Source: DATKJS01 sp964551995 (GTDB taxonomy: Bacteria > Acidobacteriota > Aminicenantia > Aminicenantales > Saccharicenantaceae). From it: DNA of 64,000 nt. The notes under the pieces were generated by a model. The model worked only from the letters and a program-made list of their open reading frames with translations. It had not been told where the DNA came from and did no database searches. Positions 35,149-45,640 of this stretch are shown here, piece by piece. Numbering within the stretch: the first letter of the stretch is position 1; the number at the start of each line of letters is the position of its first letter. Location of the stretch: NCBI GenBank assembly GCA_964551995.1, contig CAZKFD010000011.1, positions 310,001 through 374,000 of the forward strand, written 5' to 3'. The position numbers and the translations under genes were made by a program.

Positions 35149-36471
35149 ATACGCGTCGTAAAGCGGCAAGGAGATTTTTCAAAAAAAGCAGGACCGGCAT
35201 TACTTCTCGCTGTATCTTTCCTCTGCTTCACCTCAGGGCGCGCTGAGGATGTCATCAAGCCGGGCGAAACGCTCAGCCTGGACAAGTGCCTTCAGATCGC
35301 GCTCGAACACCTGCCCGCGATTCTGGCGGCTCGGGCCACGACCGAGGTCGATAAGAGCCTCGTCCGCCAGGCCGAATCGGCTTATTATCCTCAGATCGTG
35401 TGGGATTCGTCGCTCGGGCGCACAGCCGTCGGTCCGAGGATTTCGGTCGGGATCCCGGTGCCCGGGATAACCTACAATTCCTATTCGACGGGCCCCAGCC
35501 TCACTCAGAACATCTTCGATTTCGGGAGAACGCCCACCCAGGTCAGGATCCAGAACCTGACCTACAACGCTTCCGTCTCCGATCTCGAAACCGCGACGCA
35601 TCAGGCTATCTTCACCGTCAAGCAGAGCTACTACGGCGTCCTTCAGGCTAAGCACAACGAGCAGGTCGCGGACGAAGCGGTGAAACAATACCAACTCCAT
35701 CTCGACCAGGCCAAGGGACAATATGACGTCGGGATGGCGCCGAAGTACGACGTCACGGAAGCCCAGGTGAACCTGGGCAACGCCAAGCTGAACCTGATCA
35801 AGGCCCAGTACGCCGTACATCTGGCTCTGGCCACGTTGAGCAGCGCCATGGGCGTCACCGGGACGATCGATTACGATGTCGTGGACAACCTGTCGTTCGA
35901 GGCTTACAAGGTCTCCCTCCAGGACGCGCTGGAGGAAGCGTACAAGAACAGGCCCGAGATGGCGTCCATCATCGCCAAGCGGAAGGCCGCGGAGAGTTCG
36001 ATCAGCTTGGCCAAAGAGGGATATTTCCCGACTCTGAGCGGCTCGGCGTCCTGGGGCTACTCCGGCAACACGTTTCCGCTCACGAGTACCTGGAGCCTGG
36101 CGCTGAGCTTCGATATCCCCCTCTTCAACGGGTTCATGACGCCGGCCCAGGTCGCGCAGGCCCGGGCGAACCTGAACGTGCTCCGGGCGGATGAGGAGTC
36201 TCAGCGGCAGTCGATCTATCTCGCCGTCCAGCAGGCCTACCTGACTCTCAAGCAGGATGAGGAGCTCGTGCCTGTTTCCGAGCTCAATGTCACGGCGGCC
36301 CAGGAGAATTTCGATATCGCGAACGGGAGCTACATCGAAGGCGTCGGCGACCCGATCCAGGTCGCCGACGCCAGCGCCGCGCTGGTCAGCGCCAAGATCG
36401 CCTACATCCAGGCGCTCTACAATTGCAAAGTCGATCGAGCGAACCTCGAGCTGGCTATGGGGTTAAAATGA
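35149..36471 (+). CDS. TolC-family outer-membrane efflux protein, non-canonical AUA start
   Basis: The protein of about 440 residues has a signal peptide (VVKRQGDFSKKAGPALLLAV to SGRA-ED). Two TolC/OEP repeats follow: ETLSLDKCLQIALEH to TVKQSYYGVLQAKHN, then KVSLQDALEEAYKNRPEMAS to AVQQAYLTLKQDEE. It is the outer-membrane channel of the efflux system encoded downstream. In this frame there is no ATG, GTG or TTG between the stop at 35080-35082 and GTG 35398, which would remove the signal peptide. AAAGGAAGG (35134-35142) is six bases before ATA at 35149, so ATA is the best start. A sequencing error or a shift in the A7 run at 35180-35186 are alternatives. It overlaps the next gene by ATGA. Confidence 0.88.
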   Translation: MRVVKRQGDFSKKAGPALLLAVSFLCFTSGRAEDVIKPGETLSLDKCLQIALEHLPAILAARATTEVDKSLVRQAESAYYPQIVWDSSLGRTAVGPRISVGIPVPGITYNSYSTGPSLTQNIFDFGRTPTQVRIQNLTYNASVSDLETATHQAIFTVKQSYYGVLQAKHNEQVADEAVKQYQLHLDQAKGQYDVGMAPKYDVTEAQVNLGNAKLNLIKAQYAVHLALATLSSAMGVTGTIDYDVVDNLSFEAYKVSLQDALEEAYKNRPEMASIIAKRKAAESSISLAKEGYFPTLSGSASWGYSGNTFPLTSTWSLALSFDIPLFNGFMTPAQVAQARANLNVLRADEESQRQSIYLAVQQAYLTLKQDEELVPVSELNVTAAQENFDIANGSYIEGVGDPIQVADASAALVSAKIAYIQALYNCKVDRANLELAMGLK

Positions 36472-37649
36472 AAAAGACCATCATCCCGATCATGACTTTT
36501 TCGTCCTTGGTTTTTACGTTCTTCATGTTCAACGGCTGCAAGAACTCGGCGTCCGACTATGTGACGCAGAACGTCACGCGCGGCGACATCATCACCGCCG
36601 TCACGGCGACGGGCACGATCAATGCCGTCACGAACGTCAATGTGGGTTCGCAGATTTCGGGCTTGATCACGAAGCTTTTCGTCGATTACAACTCGGCCGT
36701 CAAGAAGGGCCAGCTCTGTGCCCTGATCGATCCCACCCTGACCCAGGCCCAGCTGGACCAGGCCCAGGCGAACGTGGCCAACGCCAAGGCGAATGTGGAC
36801 AAGGCCGCGGCCACCGAGGCCAACGACAAGCTGACGTGGGAGCGGTACAAAAACCTTTACCAGCGGAACCTTGTCGCCAAGAGCCAGGTGGACGCGGCCG
36901 AGACGGCGTACCTGACGGACCATGCCTCGACAGCGGCCGCCAAAACCCAGGTCACAGTGGCCCAGGCCGCCCTCACCCAGGCCCAGACAAACCTTGTCTA
37001 TACGAAGATCGTCTCGCCGGTTGACGGCATGGTCATCTCGCGCAACATCGATGTCGGTCAGACCGTCGCCGCAAGCTTCCAGACGCCCACGCTTTTCATG
37101 ATTGCCGCTGACCTGACGAAGATGCAGATCGACACGACCGTGGACGAAGCCGACATTGCCTCGGTTAAAGTCGGACAGGACGTGGAGTTCAACGTCGACG
37201 CCTATCCCGACGTGACATTCAAGGGCAAGGTCAATCAGGTCAGGAACGCTTCGACCATCGTCCAGAACGTCGTCACCTATGACGTCGTCGTAAGCGTCGA
37301 CAACCGGGACATGAGGCTCATGCCGGGCATGACGGCCGATGTCTCGATCATCACCTCCGTCGTCCGGAATGTCCTGCGTATCCCGAATATCGCCCTGAGG
37401 TTCAAACCGACCACGACGACGACGGCGGTGACGGCAACGACGGCGCCGAGGCCGTCTGGAACCGGCTATCATGGGCCCGCCGTCTTCATCCTGGAAAACG
37501 GCCGGCCCAAACGTGTTCCTGTCAAGATCGGGTTCAGCGACGGGAGTTATACGGAGCTCGTTTCGGGCGATCTCAAGGAGGGCCAGCCGGTCATCATCGA
37601 GTCCCTGGCCAAGGGGAACCGTCAGCCCTCCGGCTTCAGGATGTTCTGA
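36468..37649 (+). CDS. Periplasmic adaptor of an ABC efflux pump (MacA/HlyD family)
   Basis: The 393-residue protein starts with a lipoprotein signal (lipobox FNGC, Cys24), so it is probably anchored in the inner membrane. The biotinyl-lipoyl half (VNVGSQISGLITKLFVDYNS and VSPVDGMVISRNIDVGQTV) flanks a long helical hairpin (AQLDQAQANVANAKANVDK to AALTQAQTNLVYT). A barrel domain follows. This is the MacA-type adaptor that links the ABC permease to the TolC-like channel. It overlaps the channel gene by ATGA and is followed one base later by the ATPase gene. Confidence 0.93.
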   Translation: MKKTIIPIMTFSSLVFTFFMFNGCKNSASDYVTQNVTRGDIITAVTATGTINAVTNVNVGSQISGLITKLFVDYNSAVKKGQLCALIDPTLTQAQLDQAQANVANAKANVDKAAATEANDKLTWERYKNLYQRNLVAKSQVDAAETAYLTDHASTAAAKTQVTVAQAALTQAQTNLVYTKIVSPVDGMVISRNIDVGQTVAASFQTPTLFMIAADLTKMQIDTTVDEADIASVKVGQDVEFNVDAYPDVTFKGKVNQVRNASTIVQNVVTYDVVVSVDNRDMRLMPGMTADVSIITSVVRNVLRIPNIALRFKPTTTTTAVTATTAPRPSGTGYHGPAVFILENGRPKRVPVKIGFSDGSYTELVSGDLKEGQPVIIESLAKGNRQPSGFRMF

Positions 37650-37650
37650 G

Positions 37651-38384
<734 letters not shown>

Positions 38385-38388
<4 letters not shown>

Positions 38389-39617
38389 TCAACGTGTTCT
38401 GGACCCTGAAGATTGCATTGAATGCCCTGCGATCAAATAAGATGCGGTCGGCCCTGACGATGCTCGGCGTCATCATCGGCGTCGCGGCCGTCATCGCCAT
38501 GCTGGCCGTCGGGACGGGCGCGAGCCGGAGGATCTCGGATCAGATCCAAAGCATCGGCAGCAACCTGCTCGTCATCCTCCCGGGGTCGATCACCTCGGGC
38601 GGCGTTCGGATGGGCTCCGGGGCGCAGCCGACGCTGACCCTGAACGATGCGGAAGCCATTAAGAAAGAGTGCCCGGCCGTTCTTTACGTCGCGCCGATGC
38701 TCGGGGGTACCGCCCAGGTCATCTACGGCCACACGAACTGGTCGACCGGGGTCCAGGGGACGACGCCGGACTTCCTGGACCTCCGGAACTGGCCGCTCTC
38801 CGCCGGCCGGGCGTTCACGGACCAGGACGTCCGGAGCGCGACCAAGGTCTGTCTCCTGGGCCAGACCGTCGTGGACAACCTCTTCGGCAGCGAAGACCCC
38901 GTGGGGCTGGTGGTCAGGATCAAGAACATCCCCTTCAAGGTCCTGGGTATTCTGGCCGTCAAAGGCCAGTCGGCCGTCGGCCAGGACCAGGACGATACCG
39001 TCCTCATCCCCGTGACGACGGCCCAGAAGAGGCTTTTCGGAACACTTTTCCCGGGAATGGTCCGGACCGTCATGGTGGAAGCCACGAGTTATGCCCTGTT
39101 GGACGCGGCCCAGCAGCAGCAGATCGAGCCTTTGCTCAGACAGCGGCATCATCTTAGCCAGAAGCAGGATGATGATTTTACGATCCGGAACCTGACCCAG
39201 TTCCTGCAGGCGGCCGAGGAGTCATCGCGGGTCATGACGCTTCTTCTCGGCGCCATCGCCTCCGTGTCCCTCCTCGTCGGCGGGATCGGCATCATGAATA
39301 TCATGCTCGTCTCGGTGACGGAGCGGACGCGGGAGATCGGGATCCGCATGGCCGTGGGCGCCAAGACGCGGGCCATCCGGATGCAGTTTATCTCCGAGGC
39401 CCTCACGCTCTCGATGATCGGCGGCATCATGGGGACGCTCAGCGGCATCGTGGTCTCGAAGATCATCTCGGCCCTCGCCGGATGGTCCACGGTGATCTCG
39501 GGCTTTTCGATCGTCCTGGCGTTCGGCTTTTCCGCGCTCGTGGGAATCTTCTTCGGCTATTACCCCGCATACAAGGCATCCCTTCTCGACCCGATCCTGG
39601 CGCTGCGTTACGAGTAA
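38385..39617 (+). CDS. ABC efflux permease (MacB/FtsX type)
   Basis: The 410-residue membrane protein has an N-terminal helix (SALTMLGVIIGVAAVIAMLAV), a large periplasmic domain with a Gly-rich segment near residue 70, and three C-terminal helices. The conserved cytoplasmic loop is SVTERTREIGIRMAVGAK. This MacB_PCD/FtsX layout drives substrates from the periplasm through the adaptor and TolC-like channel. Substrates of such mechanotransmission pumps include peptides, lipids and macrolides; none can be assigned here. Confidence 0.93.
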
Positions 39618-39677
39618 GAGTCCCGTTTTCTACGGGCCCGGACGGATGCTTCGCTGGCCGGGCTAAAAGGGTAGGAT

Positions 39678-40010
39678 ATGAGCAGAATCTGCAGCTCGCA
39701 GGAGGCCGCGGCCGCCATTAGATCGGGCGCGGGGGTCTTCGTCCTTTTTTACGCCGACTGGTGCCCGTTTTCGCGGGCCTTCCTGCCGGTTTACGAGAGG
39801 TTTGCCGCCGGCCGGGAGGGAAAGTTCTTCCGCCTCCTGCTCGAAGGCAATGAGGCCTTCTTCCGGGAGCAAGCCATCGAAGTGTATCCGTCGGTTCTGT
39901 TCTTTAAGGATGGGCAGGTCGCCCGGCGCCTCGACGGGCGCCACCTCGTCGGCCTCAGGGAAAAGCAGCTTGCCGACCTGATCGCTTCCTGCGATGGGGG
40001 CGGGGACTGA
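39678..40010 (+). CDS. Thioredoxin-fold protein with CPFS site
   Basis: The 110-residue thioredoxin-fold protein has the active-site segment FVLFYADWCPFSRAF, a CxxS rather than CxxC, and the cis-proline in YPSVLFFKDGQ. No signal peptide. A single cysteine suggests a mixed-disulfide or chaperone-like role rather than classical dithiol reductase activity. Follows the efflux operon by 60 bases with AGGATATG near the start. Confidence 0.82.
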   Translation: MSRICSSQEAAAAIRSGAGVFVLFYADWCPFSRAFLPVYERFAAGREGKFFRLLLEGNEAFFREQAIEVYPSVLFFKDGQVARRLDGRHLVGLREKQLADLIASCDGGGD

Positions 40011-40020
40011 CGCGGAGCCG

Positions 40021-40158
40021 TCAGGCCTCTTCGACGACCTTCCTGCCGATTACGTCGGCCAGCGCGTACACCGGCGCCTCGAGGTCGCCGAAAAACCTCA
40101 CCCGGCGCCGGCCCGGGCTGACGCTTTCAACCGGGACGACGTCGCTCCTGGCTGACAT
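40021..40158 (-). CDS. Small hypothetical protein
   Basis: A 45-codon frame beginning MSARSDVVPVESVSPG and ending VYALADVIGRKVVEEA. Codon third positions are G/C-rich like its neighbours. No recognised family and no strong ribosome-binding site; it may be real or a chance frame. It converges on the thioredoxin-fold gene. Confidence 0.4.
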   Translation of the reverse strand: MSARSDVVPVESVSPGRRRVRFFGDLEAPVYALADVIGRKVVEEA

Positions 40159-40253
40159 AAGCCCGCGCTCACTCCCGTCGAGCGGCCCTTGCGATTTCAG
40201 CTGCAAAAAGTGTAATGTGGAGGCCTGCCCTCATCGATGAGCGGAGAAACGAG

Positions 40254-40691
40254 ATGAAAAAGATAATGATTACGGTCTTTGTCATCCTCTGCTTGGGCGG
40301 CCTCGCTGCGGCCCGGTCCGGCCCGCCGCCCGAAAGTGCGATCAAGACGGTCCTCGACCTCCAGAAGGGCGCCTGGAACAGGGGCGACATCGAGGGATTC
40401 ATGGCCTATTACTGGAAATCCGACGACCTGACCTTTCAATCGGGAGGCCGGCGGACCCGGGGCTGGGCCGCAGTCATGGACCGGTACAGGAAGAACTACG
40501 CGCCCGACAAGATGGGGAAGCTCGAGTTCAGCGACCTCGAAATCCGGGCTCTTTCCAGGGACTCGGCCTACGTCCTGGGCCGCTTCCGACTCGACCTGGG
40601 CGGCTCGGTCCGCGAAGGCGTTTTCACGCTCATCTTCAGGCGGATGAAGGACGGCTGGCGGATCGTTCACGACCACACCTCGTCGGAATGA
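40254..40691 (+). CDS. Exported SnoaL/DUF4440-like protein
   Basis: The 145-residue protein has a signal peptide (MKKIMITVFVILCLGGLAAA) followed by an NTF2/SnoaL-like alpha+beta domain. Key segments are IKTVLDLQKGAWNRGDIEGF, TFQSGGRRTRGWAAVMDRYRK and GWRIVHDHTSSE. DUF4440-type proteins of this size occur widely and some act as isomerases or binding domains; function unknown. ATG 40254 is preceded by GGAGAAACGAG. Confidence 0.85.
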   Translation: MKKIMITVFVILCLGGLAAARSGPPPESAIKTVLDLQKGAWNRGDIEGFMAYYWKSDDLTFQSGGRRTRGWAAVMDRYRKNYAPDKMGKLEFSDLEIRALSRDSAYVLGRFRLDLGGSVREGVFTLIFRRMKDGWRIVHDHTSSE

Positions 40692-40839
40692 TCCCTCCGG
40701 CGGCCGGGGAATCCTTGCGAACTCCGCCTCTTTGAGAAATAATCGTTGCCGGTCCCGGGTCGAAAAGACCGGAGAGGATCATGGGTCCCGCCCCTGGCGC
40801 CGGCCCGATTCGAAGGAATCTGCGTTTGGAGGTCATCTG

Positions 40840-42903
40840 ATGCGTCGGAAGATTCTTTTCTCGGCCACCGTCTTCGTGTTCCTCAGCGCGGCGCTTGCCG
40901 CAGCCAGCCCCGCTTTTTCCGCCGAGACCCATCCGTTCTCGGTCCACGACATGCTGGCCATGGACCGCATCTCGGATTCCAAGGTCTCTCCGGACGGAAA
41001 ATGGGTCGTATTCGATGTCTGGACCGCCGACCTCGAGGCGAACCGGGGCCGGACCGACATTTGGCTCGTCGCCGCGGACGGCACGGGCCTTCGCCGCCTG
41101 ACGACGCATCCGGCGGCCGATTTCAACGCCCGCTGGGCCCCCGACGGGAAGACCATCTTCTTCCTATCCACGCGCTCGGGCTCATCCCAGGTCTGGCGCA
41201 TCCGCGTCGATGGCGGGGAGGCCCAACAGGTCACGAACCTGCCGCTCGACGTGGAGAACCTCATCGTCTCCCCCGACGGAAAGAGCCTCGCCGTCACCAT
41301 GGACGTCTTTGCGGGGCGGAGCGTCGAGGAAACGGCCGGCAGGCTTGCGGCGATCGAAAAGGAGAAATCCTCCGGGCAGCTTTACGACAAACTCTTCATC
41401 CGTCACTGGGACACCTGGTGCGACGGCCGCCGTTCGCACGTGTTCGCGCTGCCGGCGTCCGGCGGGACGGCGAGGGACCTGATGCCCGGCATGGATGCCG
41501 ACACGCCCTCAAAACCCTTCGGCGGTCCCGAGGAGATCGCCTTCGCCCCCGACGGGAGCGAGGTCATCTTCACGGCCAGGGACGCCGGCAGAGAAGAGGC
41601 TTGGTCGACGGATTTCAACCTCTACGCCGTGCCCGTGGACGGCTCGCACCCGCCCCGCTGCCTTACGGCGGCCAACAAGGCCTGGGATACGACACCGGTC
41701 TTCTCTCCTGACGGAAAGACCATGGCCTACCTGGCCATGTCACGGCCCGGCTATGAATCCGACCGCTTTCGGGTCGTGCTCATGCCCTGGCCCGACCGGC
41801 AGGGAAAGGAGCGCGTTCTGACCGAGAAATGGGACTTCTCGATCTCGGCCTTGTGCTGGTCCGCGGACGGGACGAAGATCCTGGCCACGGCTCCCGACAA
41901 GGGCCAGACCTCGCTCTTTGCCATCGATATCGCCACCGGGAAGGCCGAAACGATCGTCGGGCCGGGGACGGTGGCCGCCTTCGGCCCCGCGGCGTCGGGC
42001 CGGATCATTTTCGAGCGGAACTGCCTCAAGTCTCCGACCGAGATCTACTCCGTCAAGGACGACGGCTCGGACGAGCGGGCCGTCACCCGGATCAATGCTG
42101 GCGAGACGGCCGCGGCGCACATGGGTGATTATGAACAGTTCAGCTTCCCCGGCTGGAACAACGAGACCGTCTACGGCATCGTCGTCAAGCCCGTCGACTT
42201 CGACCCGGCGAAGAAATACCCGGTCGCGTTCCTCATCCACGGCGGCCCGCAGGGGTCCTTCAGCAACGACTTCCACTACCGCTGGAACCCGCAGGCCTAC
42301 GCCGGAGCGGGCTACGCGGTCGTCATGGTCGATTTTCACGGCTCGACCGGCTACGGGCAGGCCTTCTGCGATTCGATCCGGGGGGACTGGGGCGGAAAGC
42401 CTCTCGTGGACCTCAAGAAGGGCCTGGCCGCGGCTCTGCAGAAATATCCCTGGATGGACGGGGACCGCGTCGGGGCGCTGGGCGCCTCCTTCGGAGCCTA
42501 CATGATCAACTGGATCGAGGGAAACTGGCCGGACCGCTTCAAGTGCCTCGTCAGCCACGACGGGAACCTGGACGAGCGGGCCGCCTATTACGACACGGAG
42601 GAGCTGTGGTTCCCGGAATGGGACCATATGGGGACGCCTGGGGACAACCCCGAGAGCTACGAGAAGCAGAATCCCGTGAATTTCGTCAAAAACTGGAAGA
42701 CGCCGATGCTCGTCATCCACGGCGGCCGGGACTTCAGGATTCCGGACTCGCAGGGGATCTCGAGCTTCACCGCCTGCCAGAGGCGCGGTATCCCGAGCCG
42801 CTTCCTGTATTTCCCGGACGAGAGCCACTGGGTCCTCAAGCCGGCCAACTCCGTCCTCTGGCACGAGACGGTCATCGGCTGGCTCGACAGGTGGCTGAAA
42901 TAG
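40840..42903 (+). CDS. Exported S9-family peptidase (prolyl oligopeptidase/DPP type)
   Basis: This 687-residue enzyme has a signal peptide (FSATVFVFLSAALAAASPAF) and an N-terminal beta-propeller with repeated SPDGKWVVFD-like blades (KVSPDGKWVVFDVW, WAPDGKTIFFLS, VFSPDGKTMAYLA). The C-terminal alpha/beta-hydrolase domain contains the nucleophile in GASFGAYM, the acid in HGGRDFRIPD and the histidine in DESHWVL. Cleaves short peptides in the periplasm or outside. Start 40840 follows TTGGAGGTCATCTG and keeps the signal peptide intact; upstream methionines lack one. Confidence 0.94.
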   Translation: MRRKILFSATVFVFLSAALAAASPAFSAETHPFSVHDMLAMDRISDSKVSPDGKWVVFDVWTADLEANRGRTDIWLVAADGTGLRRLTTHPAADFNARWAPDGKTIFFLSTRSGSSQVWRIRVDGGEAQQVTNLPLDVENLIVSPDGKSLAVTMDVFAGRSVEETAGRLAAIEKEKSSGQLYDKLFIRHWDTWCDGRRSHVFALPASGGTARDLMPGMDADTPSKPFGGPEEIAFAPDGSEVIFTARDAGREEAWSTDFNLYAVPVDGSHPPRCLTAANKAWDTTPVFSPDGKTMAYLAMSRPGYESDRFRVVLMPWPDRQGKERVLTEKWDFSISALCWSADGTKILATAPDKGQTSLFAIDIATGKAETIVGPGTVAAFGPAASGRIIFERNCLKSPTEIYSVKDDGSDERAVTRINAGETAAAHMGDYEQFSFPGWNNETVYGIVVKPVDFDPAKKYPVAFLIHGGPQGSFSNDFHYRWNPQAYAGAGYAVVMVDFHGSTGYGQAFCDSIRGDWGGKPLVDLKKGLAAALQKYPWMDGDRVGALGASFGAYMINWIEGNWPDRFKCLVSHDGNLDERAAYYDTEELWFPEWDHMGTPGDNPESYEKQNPVNFVKNWKTPMLVIHGGRDFRIPDSQGISSFTACQRRGIPSRFLYFPDESHWVLKPANSVLWHETVIGWLDRWLK

Positions 42904-42915
42904 GAGCCGGACCAT

Positions 42916-42999
42916 CTTCTCTTTGCGGCGGGATGGGTCGATCATGAGCGTGACGCTGGCCGTTCCAAGCCGAGCGAAAAAAGGGATTTCCTATCCATA
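42916..42999 (+). repeat. Repeat copy A (about 80 bases)
   Basis: The first copy of a dispersed sequence also found at 47585-47704 (copy B) and 49104-49185 (copy C). Copies A and B align without gaps over 80 columns with 64 identical positions counted by hand. All three have the same orientation. It stands directly after the S9 peptidase, at the left border of the arsenic region. The remainder of the gap to 43206 is AT-rich and I see no gene in it. Confidence 0.6.
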
Positions 43000-43206
43000 G
43001 AATGTCAGCTTCTTGATGCCTGTCCGGGGTTCCGAACGCGAAGGTACGGCTGGCTGCGCAAAAGGGTAACGGATTTAAACCTTCTAGGTATTTTTAATTA
43101 TGGATGAGAATTAAATTTTTCTTGGGGTGATCTAAGAAGCGACCCATGAACTATGGTCCACAAGTCGGAGGTTCTGCCCTGTCAGACATGCCCTTTCATA
43201 CTTAGG

Positions 43207-44058
43207 CTATTCAGCCTGTTTGCTCTCGGGCTTGAAGGCGCTGATACTTAGACTGAGAACCGACGAGGCATGTTCGACGAGCTCTTCCCGCTTAAGATTG
43301 AGTTTCTTGGCAACCTCTGGGACTAGCGAGTCCTCGAGCACGAGCTCGGCTGGGAAAGCCTTCTCGCTGACGACCTTAACTTCCTTAAACCCAGCCTCGC
43401 GTATGGCGTCCAGGTATTGGTCCTTGATCAGAGCTCCGGCAATACAGGCAACATAAGCCTCAACGGATGCCCGGATAGCCGGAGGCAACGGTTTCTTTAA
43501 CGCCAGGTCGGAAACCATCAGCCGGCCGCCTGGCTTAAGGACCCGGAAGGCCTCCTTAAAAACGCGAAGCTTGTTTGTTGATAGATTGATGACACAATTC
43601 GAGATGATGACATCTACAGAACCGTCTGCCACAGGGAGATTCTCAATCTCGCCGAGCCTGAATTCGGTATTGGTGAACCCTCCGGATCTCGCATTCTCCC
43701 GGGCTTTGTCGATCATCTCGGGAGTCATATCAACTCCGATAACGCGCCCCTGAGGACCCACCTTGCGGGCGGCTAAGAAACAATCGATCCCTGCTCCCGA
43801 GCCAAGGTCGAGGACGACCTCCCCTTTCTTCAGGCCGGCCAGGGCCGCCGGGTTTCCGCAACCTAGACCGAGGTTGGCTTCTTCGGGGATGCTCTCAAGC
43901 TCAGCGGCTGAGTACCCAACGCGCAAACTGCTCTGCCCATCAACGCCAGCGTCCTCGATTCCGCACGGCGAAGGGCCGCAACACGACCCCTGTTTCTTCG
44001 CCGCCCGGGCATACCTATCTCTGACGGACTTCTTAATTGCGTTGTCTTTGATGTTCAT
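43207..44058 (-). CDS. arsM: Arsenite S-adenosylmethionine methyltransferase
   Basis: This 283-residue class I methyltransferase begins MNIKDNAIKKSVRDRYARAAKK with the ArsM-type N-terminal cysteines (GSCCGPSPCG). The core is EVVLDLGSGAGIDCFLAA, with the segment DVIISNCVINLSTNK. A cysteine in AYVACIAGAL matches the third arsenic ligand. It methylates As(III) to methylarsenicals. Last gene of the ars operon; AAGGAG precedes ATG 44058. Its base composition is less G/C-rich than the core genes. Confidence 0.93.
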   Translation of the reverse strand: MNIKDNAIKKSVRDRYARAAKKQGSCCGPSPCGIEDAGVDGQSSLRVGYSAAELESIPEEANLGLGCGNPAALAGLKKGEVVLDLGSGAGIDCFLAARKVGPQGRVIGVDMTPEMIDKARENARSGGFTNTEFRLGEIENLPVADGSVDVIISNCVINLSTNKLRVFKEAFRVLKPGGRLMVSDLALKKPLPPAIRASVEAYVACIAGALIKDQYLDAIREAGFKEVKVVSEKAFPAELVLEDSLVPEVAKKLNLKREELVEHASSVLSLSISAFKPESKQAE

Positions 44059-44095
44059 AGCGTTTCTCCTTCCAATTCGGTTATTCATAACGGCC

Positions 44096-44515
44096 TCATT
44101 CTCTATTCAATAGATCTTGCCGAATCCAGTTCCCTATGTCATCACGTGATCGGCGAAAGCAGGCGAGGATTTCTTCATCCGTCCCCTGGCAAGCCGCAGG
44201 GTCTTCGAAGGCATGATGGATATATTCCTTGCCGCCGGGAAAGAACGGGCAACCCGTCTGGGAATCGTCGCAGACCATGACAATATAATCGAAGCGCTGG
44301 CCCTCAAACTCGTCTATACTCTTTGAACGATGCGATGAAATATCGATTCCGATTTCGGCCATGGCCTTAATTGCTGAGGGATGGACCTCCGTCGCCTCTG
44401 TCCCTCCGCTAAATGCTTGGAACCGGTCCGAGTAATAAGCGTTGACCAATCCCTCGGCCATCTGAGACCGGGCCGAGTTATGGACGCAAATGAATAGGAT
44501 TGTCTTCTTGCTCAT
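44096..44515 (-). CDS. arsC: Thioredoxin-coupled arsenate reductase
   Basis: The 139-residue enzyme is of the low-molecular-weight phosphatase type: FICVHNSARSQMAEGLV holds the nucleophile Cys10 in CX5RS. Two further cysteines, in VCDDSQTGCPFFPG, form the redox relay. It reduces arsenate to arsenite for efflux or methylation. Second-last gene of the operon, 10 bases after acr3 and 37 before arsM. Confidence 0.95.
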   Translation of the reverse strand: MSKKTILFICVHNSARSQMAEGLVNAYYSDRFQAFSGGTEATEVHPSAIKAMAEIGIDISSHRSKSIDEFEGQRFDYIVMVCDDSQTGCPFFPGGKEYIHHAFEDPAACQGTDEEILACFRRSRDDIGNWIRQDLLNRE

Positions 44516-44525
44516 GATGTGCTAA

Positions 44526-45596
44526 TCAGACTCCCGCTTCATTCCGCGCCTCCAGGAGGTAATATCGATGCCGAAAATAGAGGGCGACATTGACGAGCCC
44601 GATCATGACCGGGACTTCGACGAGCGGCCCGACGACTGCCGCGAAGGCTTCTCCGGAGGTGATCCCGAACACGGCTACGGCCACAGCAATGGCCAGCTCG
44701 AAATTGTTGCTCGCGGCCGTGAAGGAGAGTGTCGCTCCCTTCGCGTAATCCGCGCCGACTTTGCGGCTAAGGAAGAAAGAGATAAGGAACATGATCACGA
44801 AATAGATAACCAGCGGGACGGCGATGCGGAGGACGTCGAGCGGGATCTTGACGATGAATTCGCCCTTGAGCTAGAACATCACGACGATCGTGAAGAGGAG
44901 GGCGATCAGGGTTATAGGGCTGATCCTAGGGATGAACTTCTCCTCATACCAGGCTTTTCCCTTGGCCTTCAACATGGTAAAGCGGGTGATAAGACCGGCA
45001 AGGAAGGGAATGCCCAGGTAGATGAAGACGCTCTTCGCGATCTGGCCGATGGTGACATGGACCGCTATCCCCTTGAGCCCAATCCACGTCGGGAGGATCG
45101 TGATGAACACATAGGCGTAGACCGAGAAAAACAGAACCTGGAAGATCGAGTTGAAAGCGACTAGCCCCGCTGCGTACTCCGTGTCCCCTCGGGCCAATGC
45201 ATTCCATACGATGACCATCGCAATACAACGGGCCAGGCCGATCAGGATCAAGCCGTACATGTAGTGCGGATAACCCCGAAGAAAGACTACGGCGAGAGCG
45301 AACATGAGAACGGGGCCAATGATCCAGTTCTGGACAAGCGATAAGGCGAGGACTTGGATGTTTCGGAAGACGTCACCGAGCTCCTCGTATTTCACCTTTG
45401 CCAGAGGCGGATACATCATAAGGATGAGGCCGATGGCGATGGGGATGTTGGTCGTCCCGCACTGAAATCTGTTCACGAAGCAGACTATAGTTGGGACGAA
45501 GTACCCCAACCCTACGCCTCCGGCCATGGTAAGAAGGATCCATAACGTCAGATAGCGGTCGAGGAATGACAACCGTTTTGCTTCCGGCTGCGGCAT
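44526..45596 (-). pseudogene. acr3: Arsenite efflux permease Acr3 interrupted by an in-frame amber codon
   Basis: Read through one TAG (44871-44873), this frame encodes 356 residues, the normal Acr3 length. The first part (MPQPEAKRLSFLDRYLTLWI to ALLFTIVVMF) carries six or seven membrane helices and the conserved cysteine in GLARCIAMVIVWN. After the stop the same frame continues LKGEFIVKIPLDVLRIAVPL to the normal C-terminus (SFTAASNNFELAIAVAVAVFG). Other Acr3 proteins keep a sense codon (usually Ser) before LKGE, so one base change explains it. A sequencing error or suppression is possible. The neighbours look intact. Confidence 0.9.
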
Positions 45597-45640
45597 TTAT
45601 GGGCTCCTTCTGAATTCAGCACCCGAACTTGGATCCTGAC

